A stretch of DNA of 64,000 bases from Lacinutrix himadriensis (lineage in GTDB: Bacteria; Bacteroidota; Bacteroidia; Flavobacteriales; Flavobacteriaceae): positions 434,001 through 498,000 of the forward strand of contig NZ_LIQI01000027.1 of NCBI RefSeq assembly GCF_001418105.1. Direction: 5' to 3'. Both the position numbers and the translations under genes were made by a program. A model generated the notes under the pieces. That model was not told where the DNA came from and made no database searches. It saw nothing but the letters and a program-made list of their open reading frames with translations. Numbering within the stretch: position 1 is the stretch's first letter; each line of letters begins with the position of its first letter. Shown one piece after another: positions 43,777-54,060 of this stretch.

Positions 43777-46329
43777 TTATTCTTCTTCTTCACTAATATC
43801 AATAGTTGTGCCATCTTCATCATCACCAATAGTTTCGGTAGCTTCCGGAATAATTACATTTCCATCTTCATCCAATTCTACTTCATCTTCATCTTGCATT
43901 ACTTTTGCTACTGCTGCAATAGAGTCTTTTCCTTTTAAATTAATAAGTTTTACTCCTTGTGTCGCTCTACCCATTACTCTTAAATCTTTTACTGCCATTC
44001 TAATAGCAATACCCGATTTATTAATAATCATTAGATCATCTGTATCTGTTACATTCTTGATTGCTACTAAGTTACCTGTTTTTTCTGTAATTGAAATAGT
44101 TTTTACACCTTTTCCACCACGATTGGTAATTCTATAGTCTTCTAAACTAGAACGTTTCCCATATCCATTTTCTGAAACCACAAGAATATTACTTTCCATA
44201 TCATCTACGGCAATCATACCAATAACTTCGTCTGTTTTTTCGTCTTGCAAACGAATACCACGAACACCAGAAGCATTTCTTCCCATTGGTCTTGTTTTCG
44301 CTTCTTCAAAACGAATTGCTTTACCAGATTTTAACGCTAACATTACTTGACTTTCCCCTGTTGTAAGTTTCGCTTCTAGTAACTCATCCCCATCTTTAAT
44401 AGTAATTGCATTAATACCATTTGTTCTCGGACGAGAATATTGCTCTAAAGAAGTCTTTTTAACTTGTCCTTTTTTAGTAGCCATGATTACATAATTACTA
44501 TTTATGTATTCTTCGTCTTTTAAATCTTGTGTACAAATAAATGCCATTACCTTATCATCTTGCTCGATATTTATAAGGTTTTGAATTGCTCTACCTTTAG
44601 ACGTTTTACTTCCTTCTGGTATTTCATAAACACGCATCCAGAAACATTTTCCTTTTTGAGTAAAGAATAACATGTATTGGTGATTGGTACCCACAAATAA
44701 ATGTTCTAAGAAATCTTCATTTCTTGTAGTGGATGCTTTTTGACCAACACCCCCTCTATTTTGTGTTTTATATTCGCTAAGTGATGTACGTTTAATATAA
44801 CCAGCATGCGAAATAGTAATAACTACCTTCGCATCAGGAATCATATCTTCAATACTTAAATCTCCTCCTGCATATTCAATTACAGAACGACGGTCATCAC
44901 CATATTTATCTTTAACAACTGCTAACTCTTCTTTAATGATTTCCATACGACGTTCTTTTTTGTCTAGGATATCTTTTAAGTCGATAATTGTTTTCATTAT
45001 TTCGTCATACTCTGCTCTTAGCTTGTCTTGCTCTAGTCCTGTTAATTGACGTAGACGCATTTCAACAATTGCTTTTGCTTGTATTTCTGAAAGTTGAAAA
45101 CGTTCAATTAATTTAGCTCTTGCCTCATCTGCATTAGAAGATGCACGAATAATTGCAATTACTTCATCGATATTATCCGATGCAATAATTAAACCTTCTA
45201 ATATATGTGCTCTTTCTTCCGCTTTGCGTAACTCATAAGTAGTTCTTCTTACCACTACTTCATGTCTATGCTCTACAAAATAATGAATTAACTCTTTTAA
45301 GTTTAACATTTGAGGTCTTCCATTTACTAGTGCAATATTATTTACACTAAAAGAAGATTGTAATGCGGTGTACTTAAATAATTTGTTAAGTACAATGTTT
45401 GGAATGGCATCGCGTTTTAAAACGTATACAATTCGCATTCCGTTTCTATCCGATTCATCTCTAATGGTAGAGATTCCTTCTAATTTTTTCTCGTTAACAA
45501 GATCGGCAGTCTTCTTAATCATATCTGCCTTATTCACTTGATAAGGAATTTCAGTTACAATTACACATTCTCTACCTTGAACTTCTTCAATATTCGCTTT
45601 AGCACGCATAACAATACGTCCTCTTCCTGTATGAAAAGCTTCTTTAACACCATCATAACCATAAATAGTTCCTCCTGTAGGAAAATCTGGCGCTTTAATG
45701 TGTTGCATTAACTCATCAATTTCGATGTCTTTATTATCAATATAAGCCATGATACCATCTACAACTTCAGTTAAGTTGTGTGGTGGCATATTCGTTGCCA
45801 TACCTACTGCAATACCTGAAGCACCATTGACTAAAAGTCCTGGAATACGCGTTGGTAAAACGGTTGGTTCTTCTAAAGTATCATCAAAATTTAATTTATG
45901 ATCTACAGTTTCTTTGTCAATATCTGCCAACATGTCCTCAGATATTTTACGCATACGTGCTTCTGTATAACGCATTGCTGCCGGACTATCCCCATCTACA
46001 GAACCAAAGTTACCTTGACCATCTACTAGCATGTAACGTAAACTCCATTCTTGAGCCATACGTACCATTGCATCATATACCGAAGTATCTCCATGCGGAT
46101 GATACTTTCCTAAAACCTCACCAACTATTCTTGCAGATTTCTTGTGTGCACCTGTAGCTCGAACACCTAGTTCGTGCATACCATAAAGTACACGTCTATG
46201 TACTGGCTTTAAACCATCTCTTACGTCTGGTAAAGCACGTGACACAATGACTGACATTGAATAGTCAATGTAAGCCGATTTCATTTCATCTTCAATGTTA
46301 ATAGGAATGAGTTTTTCTCCTTCTGCCAT
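43777..46329 (-). CDS. gyrA: DNA gyrase subunit A
   Basis: An 850-residue type II topoisomerase subunit with the usual order: breakage-reunion domain with the catalytic tyrosine Y121 ([10 protein letters not shown]), coiled-coil tower, then a C-terminal six-bladed beta-pinwheel (about 500-810) with the GyrA-box-like phrase QNRGGVGQK. With GyrB it introduces negative supercoils. The residue matching E. coli Ser83 in the quinolone pocket is Thr82 ([10 protein letters not shown]), and the residue matching Asp87 is Asp86. The C-terminal tail is very acidic ([15 protein letters not shown]). A TPR gene follows in the same direction. gyrB is elsewhere. It is divergent from clpC over a 262-base spacer without an exact TAnnTTTG element for either gene. 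Confidence 0.98.
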   Translation of the reverse strand: MAEGEKLIPINIEDEMKSAYIDYSMSVIVSRALPDVRDGLKPVHRRVLYGMHELGVRATGAHKKSARIVGEVLGKYHPHGDTSVYDAMVRMAQEWSLRYMLVDGQGNFGSVDGDSPAAMRYTEARMRKISEDMLADIDKETVDHKLNFDDTLEEPTVLPTRIPGLLVNGASGIAVGMATNMPPHNLTEVVDGIMAYIDNKDIEIDELMQHIKAPDFPTGGTIYGYDGVKEAFHTGRGRIVMRAKANIEEVQGRECVIVTEIPYQVNKADMIKKTADLVNEKKLEGISTIRDESDRNGMRIVYVLKRDAIPNIVLNKLFKYTALQSSFSVNNIALVNGRPQMLNLKELIHYFVEHRHEVVVRRTTYELRKAEERAHILEGLIIASDNIDEVIAIIRASSNADEARAKLIERFQLSEIQAKAIVEMRLRQLTGLEQDKLRAEYDEIMKTIIDLKDILDKKERRMEIIKEELAVVKDKYGDDRRSVIEYAGGDLSIEDMIPDAKVVITISHAGYIKRTSLSEYKTQNRGGVGQKASTTRNEDFLEHLFVGTNHQYMLFFTQKGKCFWMRVYEIPEGSKTSKGRAIQNLINIEQDDKVMAFICTQDLKDEEYINSNYVIMATKKGQVKKTSLEQYSRPRTNGINAITIKDGDELLEAKLTTGESQVMLALKSGKAIRFEEAKTRPMGRNASGVRGIRLQDEKTDEVIGMIAVDDMESNILVVSENGYGKRSSLEDYRITNRGGKGVKTISITEKTGNLVAIKNVTDTDDLMIINKSGIAIRMAVKDLRVMGRATQGVKLINLKGKDSIAAVAKVMQDEDEVELDEDGNVIIPEATETIGDDEDGTTIDISEEEE

Positions 46330-46591
46330 ATATATAAAATATTAAATTATTCTGTTATTTTCAAAACACGCTAATATAATACTTCCATTAGTCATAGTAA
46401 GCCTTTCAAATGTTTTTTTTGAGACTTTTTATTAACAATTTTAGATACTTTATTAGTTAATAAGTATGCTGTTAATTATTTTGATTTTATAAACTTTTTT
46501 TCGTCTATTAGCATATATCCTATAATTTAAGGTACAGTTTTTGATTTTAGTAATAGGATTTTAGTATTTTTAATGAAGAAAGTAACAATTT

Positions 46592-49138
46592 ATGGATGAT
46601 AATTTTTCACCAAGAGTAAAAGATGTAATTGCATTTAGTAAAGAGGAAGCATTACGCTTAGGCCATGATTTTATTGGTACTGAGCACTTAATGCTTGGCT
46701 TATTAAGAGATGGAAATGGCAAAGCTATAAACATATTAAACGCTTTAGATATTGACTTAAATCATTTAAGGCGTAAAGTTGAAATTTTAAGTCCTGCAAA
46801 TCCAAATGTTGCAGTGGCTTCTAACGAAAAGAAAAACCTACATCTTACTAGACAAGCAGAACGTGCTTTAAAAACCACTTTTTTAGAGGCTAAATTATTT
46901 CAAAGTACGTCGATTAACACCGCACATTTATTATTGTGCATTCTTAGAAATGAAAACGATCCTACTACTAAACTTTTAAATAAGTTGAAAGTGGATTATG
47001 ATAACGTTAAAGAACAATTTAAATTTATGATTACAAACGATGATAATTATATAGAACCAAAAGCAGAATTTCCGGATGATGACACTTCTTCGGAAGATGC
47101 TTCAAAAGATATTTTTAATACGCCTCCTACTGGCGGAAAAGCTAACAAGAAATCTAAAACTCCAGTTTTAGATAACTTTGGTCGCGATTTAACAGCTATG
47201 GCAGAAGAAGGAAAACTAGATCCTGTTGTTGGTAGAGAAAAAGAAATTGAAAGAGTTTCACAGATTTTAAGTCGTAGAAAAAAGAATAACCCATTACTTA
47301 TTGGAGAACCTGGAGTTGGTAAATCTGCAATCGCAGAAGGATTAGCTAACAGAATTGTAAGCAAAAAAGTGTCTCGTATTCTTTTTAACAAACGTGTAGT
47401 TACTTTGGATTTGGCTAGCTTGGTTGCTGGAACAAAATACAGAGGACAGTTTGAAGAACGCATGAAAGCGGTAATGAATGAGCTAGAAAAGAATGATGAT
47501 ATTATTCTTTTTATTGACGAAATTCATACCATTGTTGGAGCTGGTGGAGCAACTGGAAGCTTAGATGCTTCCAACATGTTTAAACCTGCTTTAGCAAGAG
47601 GAGAAATACAATGTGTTGGTGCAACCACTTTAGATGAATACAGACAATACATTGAAAAAGATGGCGCTTTAGAACGTCGTTTTCAAAAAGTAATTGTGGA
47701 GCCTACAACGGTAGAAGAAACGATTGAAATTCTTAACAATATTAAAAGTAAATACGAAGAACATCACAACGTAGAATATACAGACGAAGCGATTGCTGCT
47801 TGTGTAAAGCTTACCAATAGATACATGACAGAACGCTTTTTACCAGACAAAGCAATTGATGCTTTGGATGAAGCTGGATCTCGTGTTCACATAACAAATA
47901 TAGAAGTACCTAAACAAATTCTAGAGTTAGAAAAACAACTAGAAGAAGTAAAGAAAACAAAATCTTCAGTAGTTAAAAAGCAAAAATACGAAGAAGCTGC
48001 AAAGCTTCGTGATGACGAAAAACGTATCGAAAAAGACCTTGCTATTGCTCAAGAAAAATGGGAAGAAGACACCAAATTACATCGTGAAATTGTTAGCGAA
48101 GATAACGTTGCAGATGTAGTTTCTATGATGACAGGAATTCCTGTAAACAGGATTGCGCAAAAAGAAAGCAATAAGCTTGCAGAATTACCACAACTTATAA
48201 AAGGGAAAGTAATTGGTCAAGACGAAGCGGTTGCAAAGGTTGTTAAAGCAATTCAACGTAATCGTGCTGGACTTAAAGATCCGAATAAGCCAATTGGTTC
48301 GTTTATATTTTTAGGACAAACAGGTGTTGGTAAAACACAATTAGCAAAAGTTTTGGCTAGAGAATTATTTGATTCTGAAGATTCTTTAATTAGAATCGAC
48401 ATGAGTGAATACATGGAAAAATTTGCCATATCGAGACTTGTTGGAGCACCTCCAGGATACGTAGGTTATGAAGAAGGCGGACAACTTACCGAAAAAGTAA
48501 GACGCAAACCGTACTCGGTAATTTTATTAGATGAAATCGAAAAAGCGCATCCAGATGTTTTTAACATGATGCTACAGGTACTCGACGACGGATACCTAAC
48601 AGATAGTCTTGGTAGAAAAATTGATTTTAGAAATTCAATTATCATCATGACTTCTAATATTGGTTCTAGAAAATTGAAAGATTTTGGAACTGGAGTTGGT
48701 TTTGGGACTGCTTCTCAAAAATCTCAAGAAGATGCTAATGCAAGAAGCGTTATTGAAAACGCTCTTAAAAAAGCATTTGCTCCAGAGTTTTTAAATAGAA
48801 TTGATGATGTAGTTGTATTTAATGCTTTAGAAAAAGAAGACATTAATAAAATTATTGATATTGAATTAGAAAAACTGCTTGTAAGAATAAAAGACCTTGG
48901 CTATACTTTAAAATTAAGCAAAGCTGCCAAAGATTATATTGCAGATAAAGGGTTCGATAAACAATATGGAGCAAGACCTTTAAAACGTGCTATTCAAAAG
49001 TATGTAGAAGACACTTTAGCGGAAGAAATTATTAATTCACAATTAGTAGAAGGTGATAAAATAATGATGGATTTAGATAAAGAAAGTAATGAATTGAAAA
49101 TTGTAATTGAAAAAGCTGAAAAGCCAGCCGAATCATAA
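46592..49138 (+). CDS. clpC: ATP-dependent Clp protease ATP-binding subunit ClpC
   Basis: An 848-residue AAA+ unfoldase with the ClpC architecture. The Clp N-domain (about 1-145) has two repeats starting [24 protein letters not shown]1 has the Walker A motif GEPGVGKSA (about 237-245) and Walker B FIDEIHT. A UVR-containing middle region ([15 protein letters not shown]) follows, then NBD2 with GQTGVGKTQ (about 574) and [11 protein letters not shown]. It unfolds substrates and passes them to ClpP for protein quality control. No CtsR or McsB neighbours are seen, as expected in Bacteroidetes. A hairpin terminator follows about 20 bases after the stop. Confidence 0.97.
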   Translation: MDDNFSPRVKDVIAFSKEEALRLGHDFIGTEHLMLGLLRDGNGKAINILNALDIDLNHLRRKVEILSPANPNVAVASNEKKNLHLTRQAERALKTTFLEAKLFQSTSINTAHLLLCILRNENDPTTKLLNKLKVDYDNVKEQFKFMITNDDNYIEPKAEFPDDDTSSEDASKDIFNTPPTGGKANKKSKTPVLDNFGRDLTAMAEEGKLDPVVGREKEIERVSQILSRRKKNNPLLIGEPGVGKSAIAEGLANRIVSKKVSRILFNKRVVTLDLASLVAGTKYRGQFEERMKAVMNELEKNDDIILFIDEIHTIVGAGGATGSLDASNMFKPALARGEIQCVGATTLDEYRQYIEKDGALERRFQKVIVEPTTVEETIEILNNIKSKYEEHHNVEYTDEAIAACVKLTNRYMTERFLPDKAIDALDEAGSRVHITNIEVPKQILELEKQLEEVKKTKSSVVKKQKYEEAAKLRDDEKRIEKDLAIAQEKWEEDTKLHREIVSEDNVADVVSMMTGIPVNRIAQKESNKLAELPQLIKGKVIGQDEAVAKVVKAIQRNRAGLKDPNKPIGSFIFLGQTGVGKTQLAKVLARELFDSEDSLIRIDMSEYMEKFAISRLVGAPPGYVGYEEGGQLTEKVRRKPYSVILLDEIEKAHPDVFNMMLQVLDDGYLTDSLGRKIDFRNSIIIMTSNIGSRKLKDFGTGVGFGTASQKSQEDANARSVIENALKKAFAPEFLNRIDDVVVFNALEKEDINKIIDIELEKLLVRIKDLGYTLKLSKAAKDYIADKGFDKQYGARPLKRAIQKYVEDTLAEEIINSQLVEGDKIMMDLDKESNELKIVIEKAEKPAES

Positions 49139-49155
49139 CAAAATTTCAATCTAAC

Positions 49156-49191
49156 AAAAAAGACCGTTAAATAATTAACGGTCTTTTTTTT
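49156..49191 (+). terminator. Intrinsic terminator after clpC
   Basis: AAAAAAGACCGTTAA pairs with TTAACGGTCTTTTTT with a small loop (ATAA), followed by more T residues. It ends the clpC transcript. Confidence 0.88.
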
Positions 49192-49223
49192 GATTAAACA
49201 TCTTATTAACCTAACTTTAGTAA

Positions 49224-49610
49224 ATGATAAAGCTAGAATACTTCTTTGGCGAAATTTTTATACATGACAATTATATTATTGCTGTTATGAAAGAAGGTAT
49301 TACGGTTACTCCTGATTTAAACGATATTTTATTCGATATTGTAACCACTTATTTTCACTCCAAACCATTTGTTTATATAACCAATAGAATAAACTCTTAT
49401 GCGGTAGATCCAGCTACTTATACTGAAACTGCAAAAATATTTAACCTAATAGGTTTTGCTATTGTTTCTAAAAATAACTTAGCATTTAGTAATTCGGATA
49501 TTGAAAAATTATTTTTCAAAAAACCATTTCTTCATTTTGATACGCTTCCAGAAGCCATTACATGGTCTGAAGATTTAGTGTTAAAATATAACAAAAATCA
49601 AACCCCATAA
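49224..49610 (+). CDS. Conserved hypothetical protein, STAS/SpoIIAA-like size and pattern
   Basis: A 128-residue cytoplasmic protein with no signal peptide or membrane helix. Alternating strands and helices (MIKLEYFFGEIFIHDNYIIA, VYITNRINSYAVDPATY, IVSKNNLAFSNSDIEKLFF) suggest a small alpha/beta fold like the STAS or SpoIIAA-like proteins found in many flavobacteria, but the match is only by pattern. It lies between the clpC terminator and hutH; its last 13 bases overlap the end of the convergent hutH gene. No function can be given. Confidence 0.7.
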   Translation: MIKLEYFFGEIFIHDNYIIAVMKEGITVTPDLNDILFDIVTTYFHSKPFVYITNRINSYAVDPATYTETAKIFNLIGFAIVSKNNLAFSNSDIEKLFFKKPFLHFDTLPEAITWSEDLVLKYNKNQTP

Positions 49611-51124
49611 TTATTCAGAAACAACTCCTCTATCTCAATATCTACATCTTCTAAAAACTGGATAGATGCAGTAATATCATCATGTAATACGCGATCTTTT
49701 TCCACAAAAGAAACTTCTTTTCTATATAATTCTAAAAAGGATTCTAAAAAAGGTGACGTTTTTAACGGATTTCTAAACGCTAATGCTTGACTTGCATTCA
49801 TCAATTCAATAGCAATTACACGTTCTACATTTCTAATTAATCGGTATGCTTGTGTTGCTGCATTTGCTCCCATACTCACATGATCTTCTTGTCCGTTACT
49901 AGAAACAATACTATCTACACTCGCAGGAGTTGCCAACTGTTTATTTGCACTAACAATACTTGCTGCTGTGTATTGCGGAATCATAAAACCAGAATTTAAA
50001 CCTGGATTGTCTACTAAAAATGCTGGTAATCCTCTTAATCCGGATACCAATTGAAAGACACGTCTTTCCGAAATATTACCAATTTCAGCCATAGCTATTT
50101 TTAAATAATCTAATGCTAACGCCAATGGTTGACCGTGAAAATTTCCACCAGAAATAATTAAATCTTCCTCCGGAAATATATTAGGGTTATCGGTAACCGA
50201 ATTAATTTCGGTCAAAATAACGCGCTCCACAAAATCTAAAGTATCCTTTGTTGCTCCATGCACTTGCGGAATACAACGAAAAGAATATGGATCTTGTACA
50301 TGTTGCTTTTCTCTTACTATAATTTCACTTCCTTTTAAAAACTCATTAAAACGTCGTGCCACTTTTAATTGTCCAGGATGCGGACGAACTTGATGTACTA
50401 AATCATGAAATGGTTCTATTCGTCCATCAAAAGCATCTAATGAAATACTAGCAATAACATCTGCTAAATAGGATGTTTTGTGTGACATTAATAAAAGATA
50501 CACTCCGTAAGAACTCATAAATTGCGTTCCGTTTAAAAGTGCTAATCCTTCTTTTGCTTCTAATTTTATAGGCTCCCAACCAAATTTTTCAAGAATGGTA
50601 TTTGCATCCACTTCTTTATTGTCATGGACCACTTTTCCCTTTCCTAATAAAGGTAAAGCCAAATGAGCCAAAGGAGCTAAATCACCAGAAGCACCTAAAG
50701 ATCCTTGTGTAAAAACAAACGGAAAAACATCGTTATTAAAAAAATCAATCAAACGGTTTACCGTTTCTAACTGCACACCAGAATGACCGTAACTTAAAGA
50801 CTGGATTTTTAAAAGCAACATCACTTTAACCACACTTTCTGGAACACGTTCTCCGGTTCCACAAGCGTGAGACATTACCAAGTTTTCCTGTAATTGGGTT
50901 AAATCATTTTTAGAAATCTCTACATTATATAAAGACCCAAAACCAGTATTAATTCCATAAAAAGGCTTTTCTGCCTCGCTTAATTTTTTGTCTAAATATT
51001 TTTTACACGCAACTATTTTTTTAGAAGATTCTTCAGACAATTTTAATTTTTTATTGTCTTTAAAAATATTGTAAATAGTTACAATGTCTAATTTTTCGGA
51101 AGATATATAATGAAATGTGCTCAT
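49598..51124 (-). CDS. hutH: Histidine ammonia-lyase
   Basis: A 508-residue aromatic amino acid lyase from the ATG at 51124 (MSTFHYISSEKL); the frame could begin at 51145, but MKDLKNN is atypical. The MIO-forming triad Ala145-Ser146-Gly147 is in GSLGASGDLAPLAHL, Tyr56 is in PFYGINTGFG, and the selectivity stretch MSHACGTGE has the Ser-His of histidine lyases rather than the pattern of tyrosine or phenylalanine lyases. It converts histidine to trans-urocanate and ammonia, the first step of histidine use. Urocanase and later hut genes are not adjacent, so the pathway is scattered or incomplete. The gene is divergent from the TlpA-like lipoprotein gene. Confidence 0.93.
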   Translation of the reverse strand: MSTFHYISSEKLDIVTIYNIFKDNKKLKLSEESSKKIVACKKYLDKKLSEAEKPFYGINTGFGSLYNVEISKNDLTQLQENLVMSHACGTGERVPESVVKVMLLLKIQSLSYGHSGVQLETVNRLIDFFNNDVFPFVFTQGSLGASGDLAPLAHLALPLLGKGKVVHDNKEVDANTILEKFGWEPIKLEAKEGLALLNGTQFMSSYGVYLLLMSHKTSYLADVIASISLDAFDGRIEPFHDLVHQVRPHPGQLKVARRFNEFLKGSEIIVREKQHVQDPYSFRCIPQVHGATKDTLDFVERVILTEINSVTDNPNIFPEEDLIISGGNFHGQPLALALDYLKIAMAEIGNISERRVFQLVSGLRGLPAFLVDNPGLNSGFMIPQYTAASIVSANKQLATPASVDSIVSSNGQEDHVSMGANAATQAYRLIRNVERVIAIELMNASQALAFRNPLKTSPFLESFLELYRKEVSFVEKDRVLHDDITASIQFLEDVDIEIEELFLNNYGV

Positions 51125-51213
51125 GTTATTTTTTAAGTCTTTCAAAAATGATAATTCAAATCAAGTTATGCAACTATTGTTAATAATTAAATACGTGAAT
51201 TAATTATTATTCC

Positions 51214-51221
51214 TATTTTTG
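51214..51221 (+). promoter_or_regulatory. -7 promoter element for the TlpA-like gene
   Basis: TATTTTTG matches TAnnTTTG exactly and lies 22 bases before the ATG at 51243. A matching -33 TTG is not seen at normal spacing. Confidence 0.45.
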
Positions 51222-51242
51222 AAGAAACCTAAATACAAATAA

Positions 51243-52292
51243 ATGAAAAAAGTACTAATTGCATTATGTGCATTAAGCATTGTTGCTTGTAAAGAAGAAG
51301 CTAAAGACTATGTAACCTTTTCTGGAACTATTACAGATAAAAATAGTGACTCTGTTGTTTTAAGAACCCAAACCTATTCTAAAACAATTAAGGTAAACCA
51401 AGATGGTACCTTTAGCGATACGTTAAAAGTAACAACAGGAATATATAATTTTTATGATGGCGGAGAAAGTTCTAATGTCTACTTACAAAATGGATATGAT
51501 CTTCATATGACATTAGACACTAAAATGTTTGATGAAACCATTAGCTATACTGGAACTGGAGATAAAACAAATAACTATTTAGCTAAAAAAGCATTATTAG
51601 AAGAAACACTTTTCCCTCCTAGTCTTTTTGATTTTGAAGAAGTAGATTTTAAAAAGAATATTTCTGAAATAAACACAAAACAGATTGCTTTTTTAGAAGA
51701 AAATAAAGATATCGATGCAGCCTTTTATGCTACCGAAAAAGAGGAAGTAAATGGATTTGAAAAGAAAATGCTAGGTTATTTTACTGAAAGTAAAGATAGA
51801 GCAAAAGCTAGAGCAGCACAATTTGCTAGCTATATTGGACAACCTTCTGCTAGTTTTGATAATTATGAAAACGTAAAAGGAGGAACTACTTCTTTAGCAG
51901 ATTTAAAAGGAAACTATGTGTATATAGATATCTGGGCAACTTGGTGCGGACCATGTTTAGCAGAACTTCCTGCATTAAAAATAGCAGAGAAAAAATATGA
52001 AGACAAAAAAGTTGCCTTTGTAAGTATTTCTGTGGATGAAGGAAGAGGGTATAAAGACAGATCTTTTGAAGCTTCAAAAGAAGGTTGGAAAAAAATGATT
52101 GCAGAAAAAGAAATGGGTGGTATTCAATTGTTTTCAGATAAAAACTGGAAATCAGATTTCATTGCTGCTTATAAAGTAAATAGTATTCCTAGATTTATTT
52201 TAATAGATCCTAATGGGGTTGTTGTAGATGCAGATGCACCAAGACCTTCTAGTCCTAAATTTGATAGATTATTTACTTCTTTAAGTTTATAA
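51243..52292 (+). CDS. TlpA-like thioredoxin-fold lipoprotein
   Basis: A 349-residue protein. The signal ends in a lipobox (LSIVAC, Cys16), so it is membrane-anchored in the envelope. Residues about 20-110 form a DUF4369-like beta domain (VTFSGTITDKNSDSVVL), and about 195-345 a TlpA/AhpC-TSA-type thioredoxin domain with the redox motif WCGPC (Cys235 and Cys238) and a cis-Pro loop SIPRFILID. It should reduce disulfides in periplasmic proteins or support cytochrome c maturation. It stands alone, with a -7 element before it and a hairpin terminator after it. Confidence 0.93.
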   Translation: MKKVLIALCALSIVACKEEAKDYVTFSGTITDKNSDSVVLRTQTYSKTIKVNQDGTFSDTLKVTTGIYNFYDGGESSNVYLQNGYDLHMTLDTKMFDETISYTGTGDKTNNYLAKKALLEETLFPPSLFDFEEVDFKKNISEINTKQIAFLEENKDIDAAFYATEKEEVNGFEKKMLGYFTESKDRAKARAAQFASYIGQPSASFDNYENVKGGTTSLADLKGNYVYIDIWATWCGPCLAELPALKIAEKKYEDKKVAFVSISVDEGRGYKDRSFEASKEGWKKMIAEKEMGGIQLFSDKNWKSDFIAAYKVNSIPRFILIDPNGVVVDADAPRPSSPKFDRLFTSLSL

Positions 52293-52295
52293 TAT

Positions 52296-52352
52296 AAAAA
52301 AAGCCACATTATAAATAACATAGTTAAGTCATTCTTTAGAGTGGCTTTTTTT
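52296..52352. terminator. Long-loop terminator between convergent genes
   Basis: AAAAAAAGCCAC (52296-52307) pairs with GTGGCTTTTTTT (52341-52352) around a 33-base loop. The long loop makes it weaker than the others, but the A and T runs fit a bidirectional terminator between the TlpA-like and NAD(P)HX repair genes. Confidence 0.6.
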
Positions 52353-52378
52353 TATTTCTGTTTTTACTTATTTAACTC

Positions 52379-53938
52379 CTATTTCTCTTGAGGTTCTTCA
52401 CCTTCTTCTTCTACTTTTGGAGCTTCTGGTTGCTTAAATAAATCAATATATGCTTCGCCTAAAGTTTCAATCACATGGCTAGCAATTAAGCTTTGGTATC
52501 CTAAATCTTCAATAGCGATATCTGCAGATTTTCCGTGTAAATAAACTCCGAAAAGTGTTGCAGTCAACGGTTCGTAACCCTGTGCAACTAATCCTGTAAT
52601 AATACCAGTAAGCACATCTCCTGTTCCTGCTGTTGCTAATCCGGGGTTTCCTGTTGTATTTACATATCCTTTATCTTGAAAGATAGTTATAGTATTCGCT
52701 CCTTTAATTACAATAATTAGATTGTACTTTTTAGATAAGGCTTTTGTCTTCTTTAACTTATCAAAATCATCTTTCCATTTTCCAACCAAACGTTCCAACT
52801 CCTTAGGATGTGGTGTTAAAATAGTTTGTTCTGGTAACAACTTTAATAATGCTTTCTTTTTTGAAAGAATATTTATGCCGTCCGCATCAATTACTAAAGG
52901 GGCTTTATTGGTTTTCAAAAAGTTTTCAAAAGCAGAAATGGTTTTAGTTGCTGTTCCCACTCCAACTCCAAAAGCAATTACGCTAGGTTCTATATCGAAC
53001 TTTATATTGGTAAGTATTTCTTCATTGGTATCTGTAATTACCATGGCTTCGGGAAAGGAAGCTTGTAAAGGAATGTAACCACATTTTGGAATATACGCAG
53101 TTACTAAACCAGCTCCAGAAGATAATGCAGCTCTACTTGCTAAAGTAACCGATCCTATTTTTCCATAGCTTCCACCTATTATAAGCGCATGACCATACGT
53201 ACCTTTATTAGAATATTTTTTACGTGGCTTATATATAGGAAGCATTTCGTTTTTTCCAATTAGCTCATACGCTGTATTTGTAGTATGCATATATTCTGGA
53301 TCGATTCCAATATCTAAAACTTCCCATTGCACCGTATACTTTTCTGTTTCTGGTAAAAAGAAAATTAATTTCGGAGTTTGAAAACTCAAGGTATAATGAG
53401 ACCAAACCACATCATCTTCCTTTTCTGGCACTTGATCTGGATACATACCAGAAGGTAAATCGATAGACAAAGTAAATGCCTTGGATGCTCTAAGATGCTG
53501 AAATAATGCTTTAACCCAATCTACAACTGGTCTGTTTAAACCAATTCCAAAAATAGCATCTACTATAATATCGTCCGGATTAATAACAGGCAGTTCTTCT
53601 GCATCTGTCATTAATAAAGGCCAAATTTTACTAACATTTTTAATTCTGTCGTAATTAATTAAAAAATCTTTAGATCGTGTATCGCTATAATTAATAACAT
53701 ACATTTTCACATTATATCCATGCGTAATTAAATGCCTAGCCAAAACTAAACCATCACCTCCATTATTTCCTATACCACAAAAAACATGAATTGGCACTTG
53801 TGCACCTTGCATACGCATGTGCATCCAATTAAATATTTGGGTAGCTGCACGTTCCATAAGATCTGTAGATGTAATCTTTTGTTTTTCAGCCGTTAATTTG
53901 TCTCCTTCGTAGATTTGCTCTTTCGAAAATATTTTCAT
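52379..53938 (-). CDS. nnr: Bifunctional NAD(P)H-hydrate epimerase / ADP-dependent NAD(P)H-hydrate dehydratase
   Basis: A 519-residue two-domain repair enzyme. The N-terminal YjeF_N epimerase domain (about 1-215) has FCGIGNNGGDGLVLARHL and FGIGLNRPV. The C-terminal YjeF_C/ribokinase-like dehydratase domain (about 230-500) has IIGGSYGKIGSVTLASRAAL, LTPHPKELERL and NPGLATAGTGDVLTGII. It repairs damaged NADHX and NADPHX back to NADH and NADPH in the cytoplasm. A short acidic tail (QPEAPKVEEEGEEPQEK) follows. The gene is divergent from thrA and has its own -7 element. Confidence 0.95.
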   Translation of the reverse strand: MKIFSKEQIYEGDKLTAEKQKITSTDLMERAATQIFNWMHMRMQGAQVPIHVFCGIGNNGGDGLVLARHLITHGYNVKMYVINYSDTRSKDFLINYDRIKNVSKIWPLLMTDAEELPVINPDDIIVDAIFGIGLNRPVVDWVKALFQHLRASKAFTLSIDLPSGMYPDQVPEKEDDVVWSHYTLSFQTPKLIFFLPETEKYTVQWEVLDIGIDPEYMHTTNTAYELIGKNEMLPIYKPRKKYSNKGTYGHALIIGGSYGKIGSVTLASRAALSSGAGLVTAYIPKCGYIPLQASFPEAMVITDTNEEILTNIKFDIEPSVIAFGVGVGTATKTISAFENFLKTNKAPLVIDADGINILSKKKALLKLLPEQTILTPHPKELERLVGKWKDDFDKLKKTKALSKKYNLIIVIKGANTITIFQDKGYVNTTGNPGLATAGTGDVLTGIITGLVAQGYEPLTATLFGVYLHGKSADIAIEDLGYQSLIASHVIETLGEAYIDLFKQPEAPKVEEEGEEPQEK

Positions 53939-53974
53939 ATTACTAATTATCTATTGCTTATTTTACTAATTCCT

Positions 53975-53982
53975 CAAAAATA
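53975..53982 (-). promoter_or_regulatory. -7 promoter element for nnr
   Basis: On the minus strand the octamer is TATTTTTG, matching TAnnTTTG, about 36 bases before the start codon. No -33 TTG is found. It lies back to back with the thrA element. Confidence 0.45.
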
Positions 53983-54014
53983 GCGTTTTAATATTTTTTT
54001 AGAAGTAAATGTAA

Positions 54015-54022
54015 TACTTTTG
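54015..54022 (+). promoter_or_regulatory. -7 promoter element for the thr operon
   Basis: TACTTTTG matches TAnnTTTG exactly and lies about 38 bases before the thrA ATG. The leader is too short for a classical leader-peptide attenuator, and I see no run of Thr or Ile codons there. Confidence 0.45.
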
Positions 54023-54060
54023 ATACGTATATTAAAACTTATATAACGAAGTAAAACCTA

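Noticed and set aside
43798-43813. TGGCACAACTATTGAT on the minus strand, a sigma-54-like sequence about 40 bases upstream of the TPR gene
   Set aside because: It lies inside the gyrA coding sequence (the acidic C-terminal tail) and the key -12 GC is lost. The TPR gene is more simply read through from gyrA.
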